Source: Pusillimonas sp. UBA6240
Lineage (GTDB): Bacteria; Pseudomonadota; Gammaproteobacteria; Burkholderiales; Burkholderiaceae_B
Length of the DNA: 41,583 bases
Assembly: GCA_002441445.1 (NCBI GenBank)
Contig: DJWC01000147.1
Location: 49,642-91,224, forward strand
Direction: 5' to 3'
Shown here in pieces: positions 31,930 through 38,413 of this stretch; the first letter of the stretch is position 1, and the number at the start of each line of letters is the position of its first letter. The notes below the pieces were generated by a model. The model made no database searches. It had not been told where the DNA came from and saw only the letters and a list, made by a program, of their open reading frames with translations. The position numbers were made by a program, and so were the translations under genes.

Positions 31930-32682
31930 ATGAATAGTCCGATACGCAATATCGAACAACCCAAGTATTTGCAGATTGCGCAAACGCTGTTCAATGAAAT
32001 TCAAGCGGGGATATACGAGGTCGGGGGGCTGCTGCCTACTGAACAAGAGCTATGCAAGCAGTTCGGCATAAGCCGTTTCACTGCGCGCGAAGCGTTGAAG
32101 CGTTTGTCGCATCTGGGCGTGGTGACGCGTCGGCCCAGGGTCGGAACGACGGTCGTGGCAAAAAGCCCGCAAAGCCTTTATCAGCAAAACCTCGGAACCG
32201 TCAACGACATATACCAGTACGCCAGCGAAACCTCGCTCAGGATCGATCACAAGGAAGCAAAAAGTATAGACGCCGCCACGGCGGCATTGCTGGGGGCTTC
32301 GGAAGGGGAGGTCTGGCTTTACTTGCGCGGCTACCGCTACCTGCCGGGCAATACGGTGCCTATTGCGCATACGGAAATTTGGATCTGCCCGGCTTTCCGG
32401 TCCGTCAAGGGGCTCAGCGGTTCCCTGCACCGAGCCGTGCATGCGTTCATCGAGGAGCAATTCGGCGAAAGCATTACCACCGTAGAGCAGATCATCGACG
32501 CGGTTCATCTGGATGATGCATCGGCCAAAGCTTTGCTGGCCGACGCCGGCGCTCCGGGTCTGAAAATCACGCGCCTATACCGGAACCGCCGCGGCGACCT
32601 CGTCCAGCATGCAAGCAGCGTACATGCGGCCGGCCACTTTTCTTACCGCTCGGTTTTCAATCGCGAATGGAAGGTGACTTGA
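31930..32682 (+). CDS. GntR-family regulator, HutC/UTRA subfamily
   Basis: 250-residue regulator. The winged HTH spans about residues 10-78 (LPTEQELCKQFGISRFTARE then LSHLGVVTRRPRVGTTV). The UTRA effector domain follows (EVWLYLRGYRYLPGNTVPIA, then the QIIDAVHLDDASAKALL segment and YRNRRGDLV). UTRA domains bind small organic ligands. It is the last gene of the maoC-acd-caiB direction, separated by about 90 bases that include its own palindrome, and it is the natural controller of the flanking divergent operons. It meets the LacI gene tail to tail with an 8-base gap. Confidence 0.92.
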   Translation: MNSPIRNIEQPKYLQIAQTLFNEIQAGIYEVGGLLPTEQELCKQFGISRFTAREALKRLSHLGVVTRRPRVGTTVVAKSPQSLYQQNLGTVNDIYQYASETSLRIDHKEAKSIDAATAALLGASEGEVWLYLRGYRYLPGNTVPIAHTEIWICPAFRSVKGLSGSLHRAVHAFIEEQFGESITTVEQIIDAVHLDDASAKALLADAGAPGLKITRLYRNRRGDLVQHASSVHAAGHFSYRSVFNREWKVT

Positions 32683-32690
32683 CGCGATGT

Positions 32691-33755
32691 TTACGGACCA
32701 ATACCGGGTAGCCGTTGTGGATCGCTAAGGGGCTTCGACGTTGACTCTCGCTCAATCAGTTCGGTGGAGAAAATATGGTGCTGCTTGAGACGCTCGGATG
32801 AAAATTGTGGCGCGATCCGCGAGAAGAGCAACCTGGTGGCTGTCTGTCCCATGTGGTCGATAGGTAAGCCCACGGCTGTTATTTGAGGGCGACTGACGCT
32901 GAACCAGTCCGCATCGCCGTACGCGACTAACGACAGTCGGGAAGGGATATCCAAGCCCCTGAGTTGAACGGCCTGCAAGACACCCAGCATCAGTCGCGAA
33001 CTCGATACCACAATGGCGGTTGGCATCAGTTCTTGGGCGTAGATTTGCTCAAAGGCCGCCTGTCCGAACTCGGGGCGTACTGGGCCGAATGCCGCAAGCT
33101 GTGGAAGAAACTCAACCCCCGACACCGCCAGGGCCGTCCGAAAACCATCAAATCGCTCACTGCCGGTACTGAGTTCGACGCTTGCCCCGATAAATCCAAT
33201 ATGCTGATGCCCTAGCGAAATCAGGTGCTGCGTACAGTTGAACAAGGCCGCGCGGTCATCGGCATGGACACAAAGCCTGCCGAGCCGTTTATGCATCCGC
33301 AGGAACTGTACCGCGTGCATGGCTTTGAGCAGCTGTGCCGTCTCTGCGGTGGGAGCGGCCGTAGGCGAGATCAGGACGCCGGCTGCCCTGTGCTCGCGTA
33401 AGGCTAAAACGTGCCGTTCTTCGCGAACTGGATCGTCCTCTGATGTGCAGAGCATTAACTGGTATCCATGCTTCTCGCATTGCTCGGCCATGGCTCGTGC
33501 AGCGGCGTTGTAAAACTCATTCTGCGTATCGGGGACGATCAAACCCACCAGCTTGGTGGAGCCGCCACGCATGGAGCGGGCGCCCGAGTTGGCAATATAT
33601 CCCAGGCGCTTGGCTGTTTCTTGCACTCTTTGTTTGGTTTCTTCGCTAATTCTGGGGTGATGGTTGAGGGCCCGGGATACAGTCGTATGTGCCAAGCCAA
33701 GTGTCCGGGCAATATCTTTTATAGTAACCACAGCAGCGTTGTTGCGAATGTTCAT
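32691..33755 (-). CDS. LacI-family transcriptional regulator
   Basis: 354-residue LacI/GalR regulator. The N-terminal HTH and hinge cover about residues 9-65 (VTIKDIARTLGLAHTTVSRA, then GYIANSGARSMRGG). The periplasmic-binding-protein-like core follows from VGLIVPDTQNEFYN, with HIGFIGASVELSTGSERFDG and the late SLVAYGDADWF. It diverges from the Bug receptor and HpcH/HpaI aldolase genes, where two related operator-like sequences lie. Such regulators respond to sugars or sugar acids, which fits an aldolase of sugar-acid catabolism. The ATG at 33755 is family-typical. Confidence 0.93.
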   Translation of the reverse strand: MNIRNNAAVVTIKDIARTLGLAHTTVSRALNHHPRISEETKQRVQETAKRLGYIANSGARSMRGGSTKLVGLIVPDTQNEFYNAAARAMAEQCEKHGYQLMLCTSEDDPVREERHVLALREHRAAGVLISPTAAPTAETAQLLKAMHAVQFLRMHKRLGRLCVHADDRAALFNCTQHLISLGHQHIGFIGASVELSTGSERFDGFRTALAVSGVEFLPQLAAFGPVRPEFGQAAFEQIYAQELMPTAIVVSSSRLMLGVLQAVQLRGLDIPSRLSLVAYGDADWFSVSRPQITAVGLPIDHMGQTATRLLFSRIAPQFSSERLKQHHIFSTELIERESTSKPLSDPQRLPGIGP

Positions 33756-34184
33756 GGCATTGATTGTAGCGCCGGCGCCTCTCGCACATTTGGTCCGCCG
33801 TTTGACGACGCCTCAGTTTTCGCGGCTCCGTACTTGCTAATTCAGCGTATTCGATGGGGCTTCGAATTCAAGCACCGAGCGCCCGCGGGAATCCTATAGC
33901 CAATATGCATTAACTGTCTCGAATTGGTTGCGAGAACCTGCCCTGATTATTAGAAGGTCGTCTGTCTGGGAAGGTTAAATCACCTTGATTATTGTAGTTG
34001 AACGCAAACGTGTGCACAATAAGAACATGCGATTATGGAAAACGTGTGCGCAAAGCTCTAAATTATCCCTTTCCCAGATCCGAACAGATACGTTGTAGGT
34101 GAGTTTCGCAAGGCCGGAAAAGGAGTGGTTGCGCTCCACGGAGCTTTGCTTGGCGAGGTGTTACCACTATCAGGAGACAAAATT
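33756..34184. promoter_or_regulatory. Intergenic control region with two LacI-type operator candidates
   Basis: This 429-base AT-richer gap contains no credible gene. Near its right end a 14-base sequence occurs twice with one mismatch: AAACGTGTGCACAA (34006-34019) and AAACGTGTGCGCAA (34040-34053). Each is centred on the CG expected of LacI-family sites; the first, GCAAACGTGTGC, is a palindrome with one mismatch. Centres are 34 bases apart. They lie 130-180 bases before the Bug start, suitable for control of that operon by the divergent LacI protein. Nothing else recognisable was seen. Confidence 0.5.
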
Positions 34185-35168
34185 ATGCATTTCATCTTTC
34201 GTCGGCATCTTATGACGGCAGCCACGACGCTTGCATGCGCATTGGTACCCATCGTCAGCCTTGCCCAGGACGACTACCCTTCGCGGCCAATCACTTTGAT
34301 CATTCCATTTCCTCCGGGCGGTACAGCCGACGGCTTTACCCGCCCGCTGGCGCAGGCTTTGGGCAAGCGTCTGGGCCAGCCCGTGGTGGTGGAAAACCGC
34401 CCTGGCGCCAATGGCAGCATTGGCACTACTGCGGCAAGCCAAAAGCCTGCCGATGGCTACACTATCCTGTATGGAACGGCGGGCACGCTGGTGGTCAATC
34501 CCTACCTCTATCCCGACATCTCCTATGATACGGAAAGGGATTTTCAGCCTGTGACGATTACCCATCAAATGCCCAATGTGCTGGTCGTGGGTAGCGACAC
34601 ACCTTACAAAACGGTAGGGGATGTGATTGCCGAAGCCAAGGCGCACCCGGATCGCCTGAGCTATGCGTCCGCAGGGGTCGGCAACTCAATGCACCTGGCG
34701 GCAGAGGGCTTCCTTGCCGCCACAGGAACGAAAATGGTCCATGTCCCCTATAAGGGAGGAGCTGATGCCGTCAACGATATCCTCGGTGGACGCGTCCCGC
34801 TGATGTTCAATAACCTTCCGGCAATCGTCAAGCTTGTGACTTCCGGGAAGATGCGGGCGCTGGCGGTGGCGGATACAAAGCGTTCTCCCTTGTTGCCTGA
34901 CGTTCCGACCATGGCGGAAGCCGGCGTGCCGGGATTCAACGATATGGTTTGGGCCGGCCTTTTGGTACACAAGAATACGGATACCCGGATTGTCAATAAG
35001 CTGTCGACTGAAATACGCGCTGTTTTGCAGGATCCCGAATTCTCATCTCCGCAGAAGGCGATTGGTTATGAGATTGTTGGTTCAACTCCGGAGGCGTTTG
35101 CCAGGCAGTTAAAGCACGACAAAGAGAACATTGGCACATTGCTGACGCGTATCGGCCTGCGCAAGTAA
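34185..35168 (+). CDS. Bug-family TTT substrate-binding protein
   Basis: 327-residue periplasmic receptor. A signal peptide covers about residues 1-28 (MTAATTLACALVPIVSLAQ end) and the Bug motifs are complete: YPSRPITLIIPFPPGG, KPADGYT and HVPYKGGADAV. AGGAGACAAAATT precedes the ATG at 34185, which is preferred over an upstream in-frame start at 34125. It heads a two-gene unit with the HpcH/HpaI aldolase and is controlled, by inference, from the LacI-type sites upstream. No tctAB is adjacent. Confidence 0.93.
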   Translation: MHFIFRRHLMTAATTLACALVPIVSLAQDDYPSRPITLIIPFPPGGTADGFTRPLAQALGKRLGQPVVVENRPGANGSIGTTAASQKPADGYTILYGTAGTLVVNPYLYPDISYDTERDFQPVTITHQMPNVLVVGSDTPYKTVGDVIAEAKAHPDRLSYASAGVGNSMHLAAEGFLAATGTKMVHVPYKGGADAVNDILGGRVPLMFNNLPAIVKLVTSGKMRALAVADTKRSPLLPDVPTMAEAGVPGFNDMVWAGLLVHKNTDTRIVNKLSTEIRAVLQDPEFSSPQKAIGYEIVGSTPEAFARQLKHDKENIGTLLTRIGLRK

Positions 35169-35200
35169 AGGTTTTATCTGTGGATTCAAATTGAGGTCAT

Positions 35201-35980
35201 ATGAGAAAGAACCGTTTGAAAGAGCTGCTTTCCGCGGGCGAGACTGCGATAAATGGGTGGTTGTCCGTTCCTTCTTCCTTTAGCGCCGAAATCGTCGCTC
35301 ACTGCGGCGTGGATGCCGTCACGATAGATATGCAGCACGGCATGATGGGCTATGCGCAGGCATTGACCATGCTGCAGGCTGTGTCCACTACGGATGCCAC
35401 GCCTTTGGCCAGACCGCGAAGTTCCAGCGCGGTCGAGGTCATGCGTTTGCTGGATGCCGGCGCATATGGAGTAATCTGCCCACAAGTCGATACAGCGGAT
35501 ATCGCTCGGGAAATTGTCGCGGCGTCCAAATACCCCCCGCGGGGCACACGCTCGTTCGGTCCGCCCCGAGGCATTCTTTATGGCGGGGCTGACTATTATG
35601 CGCACGCCAATGAAGAAATCCTTGTTTTTGTCATCATCGAATCCCGGTCTGCTGTTGAGAACCTCGACGAGATACTGGCTGTCGATGGAATCGACGGAAT
35701 ATACATTGGCCCGAATGACTTGAGCCTGAGTTTCGGCGGCGGAGTGGGCTGTGAGCCAGACGGGGAAATCGCCGAAATCATAGAGACCATCCGGCGCAAA
35801 GCGGCACAGCGCGGTCTATTTACCGGTATCTACTGCGCGGATGCCCAGATGTGCCAAAGGCGAATCCAGCAGGGGTTTCAGCTGGTCAATACCGGTAGCG
35901 ACGCAGCGCTGCTCAGGCAGGCATGCGAGGCGGCTACGAACCTGGCCAGATCGGGCCGGTATGGCTCGAACCCAGCTTGA
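35201..35980 (+). CDS. HpcH/HpaI-family class II aldolase
   Basis: 259-residue metal-dependent pyruvate-type aldolase (HpaI, YfaU, GarL relatives) that splits a 2-oxo-3-deoxy or 4-hydroxy-2-oxo acid to pyruvate and an aldehyde. Active-site residues are His46 (DMQHG), Arg71 (ARPRS), Glu147 (IIESRSA) and Asp173 (IGPNDLS). The segment after PPRGTRSFG differs from HpaI (RGVG in many members). GAGGTCAT precedes the ATG. It follows the Bug gene by 32 bases and, with the LacI regulator, suggests uptake and cleavage of a sugar-acid-like compound. The substrate is not identified. Confidence 0.9.
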   Translation: MRKNRLKELLSAGETAINGWLSVPSSFSAEIVAHCGVDAVTIDMQHGMMGYAQALTMLQAVSTTDATPLARPRSSSAVEVMRLLDAGAYGVICPQVDTADIAREIVAASKYPPRGTRSFGPPRGILYGGADYYAHANEEILVFVIIESRSAVENLDEILAVDGIDGIYIGPNDLSLSFGGGVGCEPDGEIAEIIETIRRKAAQRGLFTGIYCADAQMCQRRIQQGFQLVNTGSDAALLRQACEAATNLARSGRYGSNPA

Positions 35981-36023
35981 GCAGGTGTCGCTGTCGATGC
36001 CTTATCGAGGTCCTGCCACAGGC

Positions 36024-36779
36024 CTATCCCCGGCCGATGAAAGGCATTTTCGTCGCCATGACCGTCAGGAATTGCACATTGGCTTCCAGCGGCAGGCTGG
36101 CCATGTAGACCACGGCCTGGGCGACGTGCTCGACATCCATTACAGGTTCGGGCCGCACGGAGCCGTCGGCCTGCAGCACGCCCTTGCTCATGACGGCCGT
36201 CATTTCGCTGGCGGCGTTGCCGATATCGATCTGGCCGCAGGCGATGTCGTAAGGCCGACCATCCAGCGAGGTCGCTTTGGTCAGGCCGGTGATCGCATGC
36301 TTGGTGGCGGTATAGGATACGGCGTGCGGGCGCGGCGCATGGGCGGAAATGGAGCCGTTGTTGATGATGCGGCCGCCGCGCGGCTGCTGGGATTTCATCA
36401 ATCGGAAAGCGCCCTGGGTGCATAGAAAGGCGCCCGTCAAATTGATATTCACGGCAGCCTGCCATTCGCGGTAGTCCAGCTCTTCCAGCGACACGCTGCG
36501 GGCGAAAATGCCGGCGTTGTTGAACAGCAGGTCCAGGCGGCCGAAATGCCGCTTTATCTCGGCGAACAGCTGGTCCACGGAGTCGGGCTCGCCGACGTCG
36601 GTGGGCACGGCCAGGGCGCGCCTTCCCAAGGCTTCTATCGCTTCGGCGACGCTGCGCAAGGGTTCCGGGCGGCGTCCGGCCAGCGCCAGCGAATAGCCGT
36701 TGCGCGCCAGGGCCAGCGCGATGCTTTTTCCTATGCCCGATCCCGCGCCGGTGACCAGCGCCACTTTCTCTGCTGTCAT
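36024..36779 (-). CDS. Short-chain dehydrogenase/reductase
   Basis: 251-residue classical SDR oxidoreductase. The cofactor motif TGAGSGIG is at 10-17, NNAG at about 87-90 and the catalytic Ser143, Tyr156, Lys160 (YTATK) are at canonical spacing. The family interconverts alcohols and ketones with NAD(P)H. AAGGAAA precedes the ATG at 36779. It lies between the aldolase (convergent) and a DUF2238 gene on the same strand, with 134 bases separating the latter, and there is no strong tie to a pathway. GC content returns here to the high level of the core genes. Confidence 0.92.
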   Translation of the reverse strand: MTAEKVALVTGAGSGIGKSIALALARNGYSLALAGRRPEPLRSVAEAIEALGRRALAVPTDVGEPDSVDQLFAEIKRHFGRLDLLFNNAGIFARSVSLEELDYREWQAAVNINLTGAFLCTQGAFRLMKSQQPRGGRIINNGSISAHAPRPHAVSYTATKHAITGLTKATSLDGRPYDIACGQIDIGNAASEMTAVMSKGVLQADGSVRPEPVMDVEHVAQAVVYMASLPLEANVQFLTVMATKMPFIGRG

Positions 36780-36913
36780 TTTCCTTATCCCGTGCTGTTG
36801 TTGAGTGTTGGAGGGTCGGGGCACAGTATAAACAGAACCGGGGGCGCATACCGCCAGCATGCGCTGTGCGCATGCGCGCTCAAGCGCAATTGCGGCCACA
36901 GCCGCCGGGCGTG

Positions 36914-37621
36914 TCAGGGGTGGGGCTTCTTCATGCTGCCCGACCATTCTTGCGCCACGTCGCGCTGCAATCCCCGGTTGATTAGCGCCGTCAACACCAT
37001 GGCCAGCAGCGCCCCCAGCGCGGCCAGGGCCATGTCTTTGTGGGCGTCCCAGATGTCGCCTTGCGCACCCAGGTAATGAATGCCCAGATCGCCTCCGAAG
37101 ATTTCGGCGGCCGCCCATTCGATCAGCTCGTAGATGGCCGAAGTGCTCAAGGTGAAATCCAGGGGCAGGAAATAGGCCCAGAATCCGCGCACCTCGACGA
37201 TGCGAAGGAAGAATTCGCGTATGGGGTAGGCCAGCAACAGGCCATAGCAAAAATGCACCAGCCTGTCGTAATGATTGCGCTCCCAGCCGAACACGCTGTT
37301 CAAGGTATGGCCGGTGAGCGCCCGCCACCACGCATCGTAGGGGACTTCAGAATAGGTGTAGTGCGAGCCTACCGTGTGCAGCGACAAGAAGAGCAGTATC
37401 AACAACAGCGATACATTGGAAAAGCGGAACAGCCGGCGCACGGCCCACAGCAGGATGAAGAGGCCGGCCACGAGGGCGTTTTCCAGTATCCATGCGGGCC
37501 GATCCCAGGGGTGGATGGCCAGCGCCAGCCACAACGCGAAGTAAGCCACGGCGGCGGCGAACAGCAAGGTTCTGGACGACGGAAAGCGCCCGGACGCGGC
37601 GTGTTGTTGAGAAATAGCCAT
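36914..37621 (-). CDS. DUF2238 (YjdF-like) integral membrane protein
   Basis: 235-residue membrane protein of the DUF2238/YjdF family, whose function is unknown. About six hydrophobic segments are visible (TLLFAAAVAYFALWLALAI, AWILENALVAGLFILLWAV, VSLLLILLFLSLHTVGSHY and others). The family blocks HYTYSEVP, NHYDRLVHFCYGLLLAYP and SAIYELIEWAAAEIFGG are clear, with conserved His, Asp and Glu within the membrane core. The ATG at 37621 is taken because the hydrophobic pattern begins there; a longer frame reaches 37789 without a good ribosome site. Confidence 0.88.
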   Translation of the reverse strand: MAISQQHAASGRFPSSRTLLFAAAVAYFALWLALAIHPWDRPAWILENALVAGLFILLWAVRRLFRFSNVSLLLILLFLSLHTVGSHYTYSEVPYDAWWRALTGHTLNSVFGWERNHYDRLVHFCYGLLLAYPIREFFLRIVEVRGFWAYFLPLDFTLSTSAIYELIEWAAAEIFGGDLGIHYLGAQGDIWDAHKDMALAALGALLAMVLTALINRGLQRDVAQEWSGSMKKPHP

Positions 37622-37896
37622 ATGGGCGAGCGTACCGCTAAAAAGGCGGAAAAAAAGCGGTAAGGGTTGATACTTGTTGCAACTTGGCCAAGTCTCGGAA
37701 AGCGGCGATTCTTGTCTGTAATGGCGCTGAAGGCGCACGGTACGGAAAACTTGCAGGCATTTTCTTTCCTTGGAAGGCGTTGGCGCCATGCGTCAATTTG
37801 ATACCGGTGAAACGCGCGCTTACAGGCCCCGCACTGGGCGGATGGTATAAAAAATCCAGGAGCAGGCGCTACGCCTGGAACTTTAAAGGACTTTCC

Positions 37897-38328
37897 ATGA
37901 ACCGTAAGCTGATAGCAATAACAGGCGCCATAATGTGCGCTGGGCTTGCCGCGTGCTCGGCTCCCCGGGACGCTCAGGAATTGTCGCAGAAAACAGTGCA
38001 ATACGGTTGCGGCCCGGGCGGCAGCCAGCCCATGAGCGTGCAATATACCTTCCAGGGCAAGGAAGCCCTGGCGGCAAAAGTCATGTACCAGAACCAGGCG
38101 GTGGACCTCACGCGATCGACAGCCAGCAATGCGGATGTGCTGGGGAATACCTTCCGCGGCAACGGCTATACCTGGACGACGGATAAATTCGATTACGACA
38201 CGGTAGGCCAGGTCGCGGGCAAAATGCTGACGCAGGATGTGCAGCAATACGCCAACAACCCTCCGGGCCAGCCGGCGCCCGTGAGCAACATATTGGTCAA
38301 GGACTGCAGGCCGGCTTCCGTCTCCTGA
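37897..38328 (+). CDS. Small lipoprotein, possibly MliC-like
   Basis: 143-residue secreted lipoprotein. A signal peptide ends in the lipobox LAAC (Cys about residue 20). The mature part has VQYGCGPGGSQPMSVQYTF and a later YTWTTDKFDYD, faintly like the membrane-bound C-type lysozyme inhibitor (MliC) layout of an N-terminal Cys strand and a WTT/W..G strand near the end; the C-terminal Cys (KDCRP) could pair with the first. That link is weak. AAAGGA lies before the ATG at 37897; the frame upstream to 37684 is not protein-like. A strong terminator follows the stop by eight bases. Confidence 0.82.
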   Translation: MNRKLIAITGAIMCAGLAACSAPRDAQELSQKTVQYGCGPGGSQPMSVQYTFQGKEALAAKVMYQNQAVDLTRSTASNADVLGNTFRGNGYTWTTDKFDYDTVGQVAGKMLTQDVQQYANNPPGQPAPVSNILVKDCRPASVS

Positions 38329-38336
38329 TGTACTTT

Positions 38337-38363
38337 GCTCCGGCCGCAAGGCCGGAGCTTTTT
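38337..38363 (+). terminator. Rho-independent terminator after the small lipoprotein gene
   Basis: GCTCCGGCC (38337-38345), loop GCAA and GGCCGGAGC (38350-38358) form a perfect nine-pair stem followed by five T (38359-38363). It ends the lipoprotein transcript and separates it from the convergent ppc gene. Confidence 0.92.
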
Positions 38364-38413
38364 CAAGCTCTGTCCCGTTCCCGCTTCCGCGTCCGCCCGC
38401 CGGCCGGCACGAT

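Noticed and set aside
33756..33899. Possible small gene in the LacI/Bug gap
   Set aside because: The open frame is mostly the shadow of lacI and has no ribosome site or protein-like pattern.
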